A stretch of DNA of 45,522 bases, taken from NCBI GenBank assembly GCA_964406775.1, contig CAYOSW010000009.1, positions 1-45,522 on the forward strand, given 5' to 3'. Below, piece after piece: positions 26,328 through 35,166 of the stretch; positions within the stretch are counted from its first letter, which is position 1, and each line of letters starts with the position of its first letter. A model generated the notes under the pieces. That model ran no database searches and was not told where the DNA came from. It saw nothing but the letters and a program-made list of their open reading frames with translations. The position numbers and the translations under genes were made by a program. Origin of the DNA: JACPKO01 sp964406775. Its GTDB lineage: Bacteria; Patescibacteriota; Microgenomatia; Daviesbacterales; UBA10151.

Positions 26328-29300
26328 ATATTTTTACTTCTCCGTTTTCATAAATATTTTTTACCCCTGCTTTATTCTCATCGAACTCAATTTTCAAAGG
26401 TTTAAAAAGATAAACATAATTGATTCCGTTTTGGGTAAGCAGTTCTTTAGCCTTATTTTGATTTCTGAATATTTCACGGGCCAAATTAATCCTCGGTTTG
26501 CCGTCTATTCCTAAAATCTCAAGGTTAATTGTGTCCTCTATAAAACTCTGCTTTCCTGAAAAAGCGGAGACATAGGCTGTTGATGTATAAGCCGCCAGAG
26601 GCAACGGAGTTTGGAAAAATGATTTTGATTTCTCTTCAAAAGGATAAGACAAAACTATCCCTGCGGGCTGAGTTCTCAGAAAACTTAAAGCTTCGTATTC
26701 ACCCACACTGAGTCTAGCCGGAGGACGGGCTGGTAAATATTGATTCAGAGTGTTGGCCGTTGTCGGAAGTGTAAGGAGCACAACAATTACGGCAACAATT
26801 CCGTAAACTGCCTTAGGCAAAATCTTTGAGAGTTTGCCCAGGGAAATTCCCGCAAAGATTGCCATAATAAATAATCCGTAATAAATAAACTGAACTATGT
26901 TCCAGCTGTTTCCTTTTTGAATAAAAAGCAACGGAAAAATTACCGAGAAAAGTAAAATATAAAATAAGACTCTTTCTCTCCATAATTCTTTTAGACTGAA
27001 TAAACCGGTAAGTCTGGTTCCGAAATTTCCCAAGATAAAAATAAATGTACCTACCGAATATGCATAGATTAATTTATAGGGGACAGCCGATTGCAGTGTT
27101 ATCGTCATCCTATACCAATTTAATCTGTCCTGGGAGGTTATCATTGTGTTCACAAGCCACAGGGGTAAAAATTCTATAAGAGACTCGGATCCCGAATTAT
27201 TAGGTAAAAATACAACAGCGGAAATTAATGCCGTTAAGAAAAAGAGAGCTAAAAACTTTATGTCTTTCCTGAAAACTCTCTCGGCTCCGTATAAAAATAA
27301 CGATCCTACGATAAGCACTCCGCCGTATGCTTTAAACTCGATCAGCGACCCAAACAATACTGCTGCAGCGGCCAAATCAACCGCTGAAAATTTTTCTTTC
27401 AGCCGGTAAAAAACCAATAGCCCGGCCAAAAGCATTACCAAAGAAGCCGCAAAAGGAGGGTTTAGCAAAGTAGAAATTGACTGCTGAGACCAAAACATTG
27501 TCTCCCCGCCGAAATCCCCGTTACGGAAATAAGATATGACCCAACCGAAACTTCCGCCAAAATATAAAAAGAAGGTTGCCCAAAATGATGCCGTAAAAGA
27601 TTTGGAAATTTTAAATGTAAGTTTATAAATTAATATTCCTGCCAGCAAAGCAAAAAATACCGGGAAAAATCTGAACACTAAATCCAAAATACTCAGGCCG
27701 GAAATAGACACAAATTTAGCAACCAATAAATCATAAAAATAATGATAATTAGTTAAAGATATCCCAGAATAAATCGGATTCTGCGGAGGGAAATTTTTTG
27801 TGAGTTCGGAAATTAAACTGAGATGCCAAATTGCATCGTGACCGTTCGGACCCCAAAAACCCAATCCGTAGTTATAAACCAATCCGTTTTTAATTGAGGT
27901 AAGTGACCAGACAATAGATCCCGAAAATATCAGAGCAAAAATCCCGGCCTTCTTTATTCCTGGCCTCTTAATCTTAAGTTCCTTCAAGCCCTTTATCAGC
28001 CGCCTAACTGACAACGCGGCAGAAATCAGTGGCAAGCCCCAAAGCCAGTTATTGCTTGCAAAAACCGGCAATATTTTCCCTAAAAATCCGAGCAAAAATG
28101 CCGTTAATGTAAATAAAGTAAAGCCCAAAACGAGAGCCACCGAGGTGTCTTTTGAGAAAAGAAGACCCGGCAGAAGGAAGAACAAAATTAACAGACCGAA
28201 GAACATAAAAGCATCCGGCAATAACTGCTTGACCAAACCGGCGGTGTCGATTTTTGATTCAAAACTGCCTTCATCGGCCTTTGCAGATTGATTTTGCAAA
28301 GCGTTGATAATTGCCACCTGAATGGTATAGATTTTATCTCCGATTTTAATATCATTAGGCAGAAAAGTAATACTTTTATCAATACCTGATTGAGTTTTAT
28401 ATTTCACTTCCACATTTTCCCCGTTTGTTTGTACCGAGATATTGCCTGCAGGACCGTCATCTATTACCCATTTGGAATTAAAATTACCTTCATCAATTGC
28501 CGAATTTTGAGAGAAGGCCAGTTTTAATTGCTCGCATTTTTTATCAAAGCACTCCTCTTTTGTACTGTCGCCGTAAAAACGGAGATCCCGTATCTCGACC
28601 CCGGCATTCCCGAAAAACAAACCCGCCCTGTAGCGCGGACTCATTACCCAAACTGCCTTACCGGAACTTCCTAGCGGATCATCGGCAGAAATAACAACCT
28701 GCGGTGATATCCCGGGATTTTCCTTCATATAAACTCCTGCATATTGCTGCATCCCGTAAACACGCAGCCGGCCCCGGCTCTTCAATCCCGCTATCAGATC
28801 AATTTGCTTCTTATACTCTTCCCCGAATTTTGAAAAATCAAAATCGTTTTCTATACCGACCGTGGTTTGAGGGTAAATATTCAATAATTTTTCAAAATAA
28901 TCCGAACCCAAATTATGGAGAATATAATCATTGGCCTGCACCGAATAGGTACTTTCGAAAACTCCGTGTCCGTAACCGTTGTAAGGATCCCTTGTTGCCC
29001 ACTGCATTGTTACAACGCCCATTTTCTGCTCCTCAGATTGTGCCGGCATTAAAGCGTTCAGTTTGGACGGATAAAAGGGTGTCGACCAATACTGCCCCCA
29101 AACCTGATAGCCGTCGGTTGTATATTGGTCCGCCACGTCCAGATTGGCCTCGATACCGTATTTATCCTTCATATACCCCAAGGAGTAAGCATCAATCCAC
29201 CAGGCCCCAACAGATTTAGGAGTTTTTCCGGTAATCTCTTTAAATTTCTTAAATGCCGTGTCGATCAGCCGGATTCTGTCTTCGGGACTGTAGCCTGTCA

Positions 29301-29673
29301 GCAGGATAGACTTTGCCAGATGCCAATTTTCGCTTTGATTATACGAGACACCCGCATCGCGGGTTATTCCGGGCGTAATTTCCAAAAATATCCCTATCTC
29401 CTGAGAAGCATCAAGACTTTTAATAAAACTCTGGACTTCGGGATCGGTTAAAGCGTCATATCTGATTAGCCAGGTTGCAGGCAATCCGTGACTCTTAATA
29501 ATTCCGTACTGCGCGCGTGGGGTTTCCGTCAGTGAGAAATTATAATTCCAAAAATCTTTGCCTCTTACCGGATTAACTAAAACCACGCTGTTTTTTTCCT
29601 GAGCGGAAACCGTTTTTACCGGCAATAAAGAACTCAAAAGCAGAGTTAATATAACAAGAAAAAGTTTAAGCAT
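26311..29673 (-). CDS. Large secreted-domain/GT-C fusion: deacetylase-like barrel plus membrane glycosyltransferase
   Basis: A 1120-residue protein in two parts. Residues 1-24 are a clean signal peptide ending near 'KTVSA'; residues 25 to about 485 are extracytoplasmic. Its first 250 residues look like a polysaccharide deacetylase/GH57-type barrel: 'GLPATWLIRYDAL', 'FIKSLDASQEIGIFLEITPG', 'FKKFKEITGKTPKSVGAWWIDAYSLGYMKDKYGIEA' in order, but no canonical T-F-D-D metal motif is visible. From about residue 488 there are a dozen or more helices; 'NGHDAIWHLSLI' (D613) is the probable GT-C catalytic acid, followed by 'YSGISLTNYHYFYDLLVA'. ATG 29673 was chosen over 29727 because it begins the signal peptide exactly and overlaps the flippase by only 8 bases. 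Function is not established; one protein might trim and extend a surface glycan. Confidence 0.78.
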   Translation of the reverse strand: MLKLFLVILTLLLSSLLPVKTVSAQEKNSVVLVNPVRGKDFWNYNFSLTETPRAQYGIIKSHGLPATWLIRYDALTDPEVQSFIKSLDASQEIGIFLEITPGITRDAGVSYNQSENWHLAKSILLTGYSPEDRIRLIDTAFKKFKEITGKTPKSVGAWWIDAYSLGYMKDKYGIEANLDVADQYTTDGYQVWGQYWSTPFYPSKLNALMPAQSEEQKMGVVTMQWATRDPYNGYGHGVFESTYSVQANDYILHNLGSDYFEKLLNIYPQTTVGIENDFDFSKFGEEYKKQIDLIAGLKSRGRLRVYGMQQYAGVYMKENPGISPQVVISADDPLGSSGKAVWVMSPRYRAGLFFGNAGVEIRDLRFYGDSTKEECFDKKCEQLKLAFSQNSAIDEGNFNSKWVIDDGPAGNISVQTNGENVEVKYKTQSGIDKSITFLPNDIKIGDKIYTIQVAIINALQNQSAKADEGSFESKIDTAGLVKQLLPDAFMFFGLLILFFLLPGLLFSKDTSVALVLGFTLFTLTAFLLGFLGKILPVFASNNWLWGLPLISAALSVRRLIKGLKELKIKRPGIKKAGIFALIFSGSIVWSLTSIKNGLVYNYGLGFWGPNGHDAIWHLSLISELTKNFPPQNPIYSGISLTNYHYFYDLLVAKFVSISGLSILDLVFRFFPVFFALLAGILIYKLTFKISKSFTASFWATFFLYFGGSFGWVISYFRNGDFGGETMFWSQQSISTLLNPPFAASLVMLLAGLLVFYRLKEKFSAVDLAAAAVLFGSLIEFKAYGGVLIVGSLFLYGAERVFRKDIKFLALFFLTALISAVVFLPNNSGSESLIEFLPLWLVNTMITSQDRLNWYRMTITLQSAVPYKLIYAYSVGTFIFILGNFGTRLTGLFSLKELWRERVLFYILLFSVIFPLLFIQKGNSWNIVQFIYYGLFIMAIFAGISLGKLSKILPKAVYGIVAVIVVLLTLPTTANTLNQYLPARPPARLSVGEYEALSFLRTQPAGIVLSYPFEEKSKSFFQTPLPLAAYTSTAYVSAFSGKQSFIEDTINLEILGIDGKPRINLAREIFRNQNKAKELLTQNGINYVYLFKPLKIEFDENKAGVKNIYENGEVKIFKVLE

Positions 29674-31096
29674 TTCTAAAACTATGCAAAGCCTCCAGTA
29701 TCCTTTTTTTTGCCAAAAGAAAAACAACCGTTGAATAAATCACAGCACCGGTAATTACCAGACCTATCAGAACCGTGAGATTTTTCGGCAGATATAGAGA
29801 TAGTGCAAAAACAATAACCGCCATAATTAAAGACGAGATAAAAGGCACAAGCAGAGAAAAGAAGATATCGATTGCAAACATTTTTGTTACTAAAATAATC
29901 GGAATAATCGAGGTAAAGGAAATCAATAGATAAGCCACAGCAACACCCGTATAATCAAAGTAATATGCAAAAATCGGAGCCAAAATCCAGGTTAAGAGGG
30001 TCCACATAACCATTAAGTAGAGTGTTATTTTTATTTTACCCACCGCATTTAAAACATTGGTAAAAGTGGTCGACGGGATCGCCCAGAATGAAGCAATTGT
30101 AAAAATATAAATTAAATGCATTGTCGACTCAAATTTCTGTTTCCCCATTACCTCTATAAAAATCGGTAGAGTCGCCATAATCCCGAAAAGTACCGGATAT
30201 AAAAGTACAACAGTTAAAAATAGTGCTTTCTCGATAATTGACTTAAGCGCCAGGCGGTCATTCTGGAGACGGGAAAATGCCGGGAATGTAATCCGTATAA
30301 CGATACTCATTACTTCAAGCGGACGGTTAGCAATCCCCTGGGCCCAGCTGATATAACCGGTTTTTTCACTTCCTAAAATAAAAGCGGTAATAAGCGGAGT
30401 TAACCGATCTTTAAGGAGAGCCAACACGGAATTGAGCTGAAAAGGAACACCGAAATGAAAAAGATCTCTTGCGGACTCTTTTGAAAAACCGATTTTAACT
30501 CTCCAGGGAGCAAGTAAATAAATCGTGATTAATCCGATCACCCGTTGAGCCAAAACCGCCCAAACAAACGACCAGATACCGTAACCATTGAAACTTAAGT
30601 AGATCAATAAACCATTAAAAACGATTGCTTCAATAATATCCGTCCAAACAACCCGTTCGAATCTCAAGTCCCTTTCGAGTAATACGCTGGGAATAACTTT
30701 AAGGGAGGTAAGGAAGAAACCGATTGATAATGACCTTATCAGCCACATCCCTCCATCATCGAATTTGTAATAATCGGCGAGAAACGGAGCGACAAACCAG
30801 ACAGAAAGCGAGATAATAAGAGCTACTATTTCCTGGATAAAAAAAGTTGTCTTCAGGTCGTGATCGGTTATTTCCTTTTTTTGAATAATTGCGCCGGCCA
30901 GTCCGAAGTCGGAAAAATAACTGAAGAAAGCTAATATTCCGGAGGCAATGACAAATACCCCGAGCAGCGAGAAAGGCAATATAGAAGCCAGGATTACATA
31001 GATCGTGACGAAGTTTATAACGTCTAAAACCGCTTTTCTTAAAGTAAGACTTAAGAAACCTCTGGTTAATTTTTTATGAATTGTTTTTGGATCCAT
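29666..31096 (-). CDS. Wzx/RfbX-type oligosaccharide flippase
   Basis: A 476-residue protein with about 12-14 evenly spaced membrane helices of the MOP exporter superfamily (polysaccharide biosynthesis proteins). 'RGFLSLTLRKAVLDVINFV' at the N-terminus, 'FGLAGAIIQKKEITDHDLKTTF' around residues 65-86 and 'AQGIANRPLEVMSIVIRITFPAFSRLQND' near the middle are characteristic of the Wzx/WzxC-like group. It should move a polyprenyl-diphosphate oligosaccharide from the cytoplasmic to the outer leaflet. It is the only flippase in the window, set between a PTPS-related gene (one-base overlap, ATG and TAA sharing a base) and the giant fusion, and so may serve all the transferases here. Confidence 0.92.
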   Translation of the reverse strand: MDPKTIHKKLTRGFLSLTLRKAVLDVINFVTIYVILASILPFSLLGVFVIASGILAFFSYFSDFGLAGAIIQKKEITDHDLKTTFFIQEIVALIISLSVWFVAPFLADYYKFDDGGMWLIRSLSIGFFLTSLKVIPSVLLERDLRFERVVWTDIIEAIVFNGLLIYLSFNGYGIWSFVWAVLAQRVIGLITIYLLAPWRVKIGFSKESARDLFHFGVPFQLNSVLALLKDRLTPLITAFILGSEKTGYISWAQGIANRPLEVMSIVIRITFPAFSRLQNDRLALKSIIEKALFLTVVLLYPVLFGIMATLPIFIEVMGKQKFESTMHLIYIFTIASFWAIPSTTFTNVLNAVGKIKITLYLMVMWTLLTWILAPIFAYYFDYTGVAVAYLLISFTSIIPIILVTKMFAIDIFFSLLVPFISSLIMAVIVFALSLYLPKNLTVLIGLVITGAVIYSTVVFLLAKKRILEALHSFRNA

Positions 31097-32760
31097 TAAA
31101 GTATTTTCCCGGCTATCCTTTTATTTCTAATAATCAGTACCGAAATAAACAGTGATGTCAGGGTCAATAAATCAGCAATCAACCGAACCCAGGTATTCTT
31201 AAAAACACCCTCAACTTTATATTCTCCCGGAGAGAGCTTTATGCTTATTCTTCCTAAATCATATTCGTGTCCGTGAGGATATTCTTTTCCGTCAACATAA
31301 ACCGTCCAGTTGGGAAAATCAAAAACCGGCACTCCGATGGCGGAATCCGTTAACGCCTTTGCCTTAAATGAAAATCTATTGCTCGAAACTGTATAGCCGG
31401 AAGTGCTGATTTCCCCGCTGATTATCTCAGGATTGTACGGGGCTCTTCCCCGCGGTTCATAAGCAGTTCTGGGCAAATAGTCCATTATTCCCGCTTTTTG
31501 CTGAATTTCCCATAAAGGATCCTGGAGTTTATTCGTGTCGTTAATCCAGGGATAAAAATCGCGGGGTATAAAAAAATTCCAGTTTAATAAAACAGCTGAA
31601 GTAACCGTAAGAATCACCAATGTTAGTTTTATTCTCTGTCCGAAAAAATTCAGAAAATATCCCGCAAGAAGCGATGCAGCAAAAATGGAGAGCGATAAAA
31701 ACCTCCAGGGAAATTGAGCGAACTGCAGATTACCTATCATTTCCCAAATAAACGCCGACTTGTTATGCGTCATAAATATTGAAACTAAAAACATCCCCAT
31801 AAAAAATGAAGCGATGGCAAAGATCTTCAGATTTTTCTTAAAACTTATCGCCAGTAAAGGCAGTGATAAAACCGCAAACCACCATAAAGGCCAGCCTATC
31901 TGAAAAGAGATTGTATCGTTGGGGCCGAACTGCGATCCGCCGTATCCCCAGGTCCGGTCAATAAAAAGCTGACCGACAGTTACAAAATGGGTCCTGAAAT
32001 TACTCCCTCCCTGGGTCAGCGTTTCCGTTTGAACCAGATTTTTTTCAAGGAATACGGGCAAAAGAAAAAATGCGGACAAACCTATTCCTAAAGCAAAGCT
32101 CAAAAGAACAGGTTTCCAACTTTTCCATTTTTGAAAATACAAAAGTATAATCCCCCAAAGAACTACAAAGGGCATAAAAAGCATAGTCATAATATTGTGG
32201 GAGAGTAAAAAAGCGCCAAGCGAAAAACTGCCAAGCAAAAATACGGATTTAGAAGGCTTTTCAATTATTTTTATAGCATAGTAAAAAACCAGCGGAATTA
32301 TGGCTATTGCAAAACTCTCAGCGACTGCTCCCCGGACGTATGAATCAAGCGCACGGTATGGAGCAAAGAGATATAAAACTCCAACTGCAAATCCGGCTTC
32401 TTTACCGAAAAGTTTTTGACCGAGAAGATACATAGAAATTCCTCCCAGGACAAGCGGAATAAAGAAAAGAGCTTTGGCAGAATTAATAAGCCCCAAAAAG
32501 TAACTTAAGATTCCCCCGATATAGTACGGGAACGCAGAATAATAATTAAAAAGCGGATATCCGTTACCATACCCCATATCAGGAACCCATCTGCAGGGAA
32601 TCTGAAAATCCTTAAAACACTGCCTCATTTCAAAAATCCGCATCACCTGGAGATCGTCGTGATGGAAAAAATACCCCGGGAGAAACAACGGCCAAACAAT
32701 TAATACCGATAGCAAAACAATTAAAACCAGGTAAAACCTGCCGGAGAAATCAATTTTCAT
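31096..32760 (-). CDS. PTPS-related family membrane protein (GT-C-like), copy 1
   Basis: A 554-residue polytopic protein of the family named '6-pyruvoyl-tetrahydropterin synthase-related' (PF10131), which has no link to pterins and looks GT-C-like. The first outer loop has 'FFHHDDLQVMRIFEM' with H34-D35-D36, 'IPCRWVPDMGYGNGYPLFNYY' and 'YVRGAVAESFAIA'. Around ten helices follow, then an outer beta-rich domain with 'FDFPNWTVYVDGKEY' and 'LSPGEYKVEGVF', and one last helix. ATG 32760 was preferred to 32778 since it shortens the overlap with the GT2 to 11 bases and gives a normal N-terminus. A 23-base identical stretch with copy 3 at 36700-36722 suggests recent duplication or conversion. Confidence 0.84.
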   Translation of the reverse strand: MKIDFSGRFYLVLIVLLSVLIVWPLFLPGYFFHHDDLQVMRIFEMRQCFKDFQIPCRWVPDMGYGNGYPLFNYYSAFPYYIGGILSYFLGLINSAKALFFIPLVLGGISMYLLGQKLFGKEAGFAVGVLYLFAPYRALDSYVRGAVAESFAIAIIPLVFYYAIKIIEKPSKSVFLLGSFSLGAFLLSHNIMTMLFMPFVVLWGIILLYFQKWKSWKPVLLSFALGIGLSAFFLLPVFLEKNLVQTETLTQGGSNFRTHFVTVGQLFIDRTWGYGGSQFGPNDTISFQIGWPLWWFAVLSLPLLAISFKKNLKIFAIASFFMGMFLVSIFMTHNKSAFIWEMIGNLQFAQFPWRFLSLSIFAASLLAGYFLNFFGQRIKLTLVILTVTSAVLLNWNFFIPRDFYPWINDTNKLQDPLWEIQQKAGIMDYLPRTAYEPRGRAPYNPEIISGEISTSGYTVSSNRFSFKAKALTDSAIGVPVFDFPNWTVYVDGKEYPHGHEYDLGRISIKLSPGEYKVEGVFKNTWVRLIADLLTLTSLFISVLIIRNKRIAGKIL

Positions 32761-33466
32761 ACTTACCCATAAGATCATTAATTCTGATCTGAAGCAGTCC
32801 GAAGAAAGAATCGATTAAGTCCTGAGGAAACCTAACCTTTGAACCTTCACTGTGTTTCCAGGTAACCGGCATTTCCTTAACCTCAAACCCGAATTTTTTT
32901 GCAAGGAATAAGGTTTCTGCGTCAAATGCCCATCTTTTAATAAGCTGTTTTGAAAATATTTTTCTGGCCGCTTCTCTGCGGAACATCTTAAAACCGCAGG
33001 TAAAATCCGTAGCGCCGACCTGAAGAACGGCATTAGTCAAAACGGTAAAGGAGTACCCCGCCATTTCCCTCAGCCAAAACTGCTTAATTTCAATTTTTGA
33101 ATCAGGATGTTCCCTAGAACCGATGACAACATCAACGTCCTCAGTCATCGCCTCATTAAAACTATCCAGAACTGTTATCGGCACGGAAAGATCGACGTCT
33201 GTAAAAAGTATCTTCTCTCCCATCGCCGAGGCAACGCCTGTTCTTATTGCCGCACCCTTTCCCATATTTGTTTTATGAGTCAGAATCTTAAGATTCATCT
33301 TGTTTTTAAAGCTCTCTAGAGTTTTAGCCGTTAAGTCCCAGCTCCCGTCATCAACCACCAACACTTCGGTTTCTTCCTTATAACCTTTTGTAAAATTGGC
33401 AATAATCTCAAGACTTTTTGAAATTCTTTTTTCTTCGTTAAAAACAGGAATGATTATACTTATCAT
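32750..33466 (-). CDS. ALG5-like family 2 glycosyltransferase (polyprenyl-phosphate sugar synthase)
   Basis: A 238-residue GT-A enzyme. 'IIIPVFNEEKRI' (4-15), 'VVDDGSWDLT' (37-46), 'NMGKGAAIRTG' (67-77) and D90-V91-D92 in 'FTDVDLSVP' match dolichyl-phosphate glucosyltransferase (ALG5)-like enzymes, as do 'GATDFTCGFKMF' and 'RWAFDAETLFLA'. It makes a polyprenyl-monophosphate sugar, the donor type GT-C enzymes use. It has no C-terminal membrane helices, so it presumably binds the membrane peripherally. It is placed between PTPS-related copies 1 and 2, overlapping both (11 and 4 bases), which makes it the obvious donor supplier for them. Confidence 0.92.
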   Translation of the reverse strand: MISIIIPVFNEEKRISKSLEIIANFTKGYKEETEVLVVDDGSWDLTAKTLESFKNKMNLKILTHKTNMGKGAAIRTGVASAMGEKILFTDVDLSVPITVLDSFNEAMTEDVDVVIGSREHPDSKIEIKQFWLREMAGYSFTVLTNAVLQVGATDFTCGFKMFRREAARKIFSKQLIKRWAFDAETLFLAKKFGFEVKEMPVTWKHSEGSKVRFPQDLIDSFFGLLQIRINDLMGKYEN

Positions 33467-35166
33467 CTTTTTATTTTTTTAAACTGCGGATATATCATCA
33501 AAATAAGTACCGCTAATCCGGATAAAACCGTTATTAAATTTGCGGCAGTTCTTATTGAAGTGTCCTCAAATTTAAGGCGGACCCTGCCTGAACCCTCAGG
33601 CACAGGAACCGCTATTATTCCCAATTCCGAATAGGCTTCCGTATTTATCTTACCAGAATTTCCCTCTGCCTCCCACCCCGGGAAGTAAGTTTTAGCTACG
33701 ATTATTTTATTAGGCACAGGTGTATTGTAAAAAATATCATATGACTGCCCACTGGAGGAGAAATTTACGCTTCCGGATTGCGTTGCCAGACTGACCTCTT
33801 CGAGCAGTCCGTCAGGGCGCTTTTTTTGCCAGACCGTCGGAGGGATAAAATCTTCCGTAAAGTTAAGGTATTCCGGGCTCAAATTCCCTCTTACTCCATT
33901 TCCCAAAAGAGTTCTGTTAGCAAAGTATCTCTCCAGATATTGTTCATCAGTGGTCTGTTTATATTCCGAAGGATGATAGTGCCAGATATTGAAAAGAATC
34001 AGCATTAGAACGAGCGCAAAAATCGCTACGGAAGCACGTTTTTCACCCAGCTTTTCAGTCAGGGCGTCGATGACAAGGGCTCCTATAAACGAAGTGGATA
34101 TTGTTATAAGGAGAAGCATTCTCCAGGGGAATTGAACCAGTCTCAATACCTGGAGTGATTCCCAAAAAAAGAGTGTCCGGTTATTTGTTAAAACCAGCGC
34201 CACCTCTGTCGCTATCCAGAAGAAAAATAAATACAATCTGTTCTTCCGGGGTATGAATCTGAAGATAAAAATTGATGCCACCAGTAAAATTAGATTTACC
34301 GTCCCGATATCAAAACTTATATCATCCAAATACCCCCAGATTGAGGGCCCGTAACCCCAATGAGGAATTATCAGCTGTTTAATAAAAGGAAAGTGATCCG
34401 CAATATTGATTTGTTCATAGGCTGAAATAAACCTGACTTCCGCAAATGCCGGAATCAAATAGTAAGCTGAAAGTCCGATGCCAAGGATAAAAGGCAAAAA
34501 TATATTCAAATAACTTTTAAGACTGCTTTTTAAAGAAAGTTTACAAACCAGTCCGTAACCGAAAAGGAGAGTAAAGGTGAAAGGATGCAGGACGTTATGG
34601 GAAATACCCAGAAGTCCGATAAAAAGAGATGTCAATCCCAAATTCAAACCCGAAGGCTTATCAAGATACTTCTTCAAAAAATATGCACACCAGGGAACAA
34701 GCGCAAAAATAAACAACTCTCCGAAGGCTCCTCTGACATACAGATCTACTGCGAAATATGGCGAGAGTATATAAATTAAGGTACCTGTAACTGCGGAAAT
34801 TTTACCGAAATGATTTCTGAGGAAAAAATAAAATCCTGCGGATGCAACGATAACCGAAACACCCATCATATACTTAAATGATTCAGTTAAAGAAAACCCC
34901 AAGTAGTAAAAAACCGTAGATATATAGAATGGGAGATGGTAATAAAAGTTAAAGTAGGGATGTCCTAAACCGAAATTAAAATCCGGTGCAAACCTGGGCG
35001 GTAAACCGTTGAATTGGATACTTCTTATCATCTGATAAACGTCGACGATATGTGTCTCATCGTGTACGGAGAAAAAGCCGGGTTTTAAAATCGGGATCAA
35101 GATCACCAAAACCACAATCCAGATTAAGACGACAGGATCTTTTAGAATTTTTTTTAAGCCAGCCAT
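33463..35166 (-). CDS. PTPS-related family membrane protein (GT-C-like), copy 2
   Basis: A 567-residue polytopic protein, the most diverged of the three PF10131-like copies. The first outer loop has 'FFSVHDETHIVDVYQMI' with H35-D36-E37, and 'LPPRFAPDFNFGLGHPYFNFYYHLPFY' (in pieces), where copies 1 and 3 have 'IPCRWVPDMGY'. 'YVRGAFGELFIFALVPW' and 'VQFPWRMLLLI' are common to all three. The C-terminal outer domain contains 'KTYFPGWEAEG' and 'VPEGSGRVRLKFEDTSIRT', closer in form to the YfhO-like proteins than copies 1 and 3. It overlaps copy 3 by 13 bases and the ALG5-like GT2 by 4 (ATGA). Role: presumed transfer from polyprenyl-phosphate sugar, unproven for this family. Confidence 0.85.
   Translation of the reverse strand: MAGLKKILKDPVVLIWIVVLVILIPILKPGFFSVHDETHIVDVYQMIRSIQFNGLPPRFAPDFNFGLGHPYFNFYYHLPFYISTVFYYLGFSLTESFKYMMGVSVIVASAGFYFFLRNHFGKISAVTGTLIYILSPYFAVDLYVRGAFGELFIFALVPWCAYFLKKYLDKPSGLNLGLTSLFIGLLGISHNVLHPFTFTLLFGYGLVCKLSLKSSLKSYLNIFLPFILGIGLSAYYLIPAFAEVRFISAYEQINIADHFPFIKQLIIPHWGYGPSIWGYLDDISFDIGTVNLILLVASIFIFRFIPRKNRLYLFFFWIATEVALVLTNNRTLFFWESLQVLRLVQFPWRMLLLITISTSFIGALVIDALTEKLGEKRASVAIFALVLMLILFNIWHYHPSEYKQTTDEQYLERYFANRTLLGNGVRGNLSPEYLNFTEDFIPPTVWQKKRPDGLLEEVSLATQSGSVNFSSSGQSYDIFYNTPVPNKIIVAKTYFPGWEAEGNSGKINTEAYSELGIIAVPVPEGSGRVRLKFEDTSIRTAANLITVLSGLAVLILMIYPQFKKIKR

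Noticed and set aside
28704..29219. Plus-strand open frame of 171 codons within the giant fusion gene
   Set aside because: It is antisense to a well-supported coding region, is rich in Pro, Arg and Ser with no recognisable motif, and has no promoter or start context of its own.
29674..29727. N-terminal extension of the giant fusion protein by 18 codons
   Set aside because: The extension would put a charged, aromatic stretch before a clean signal peptide and lengthen the overlap with the flippase from 8 to 62 bases.
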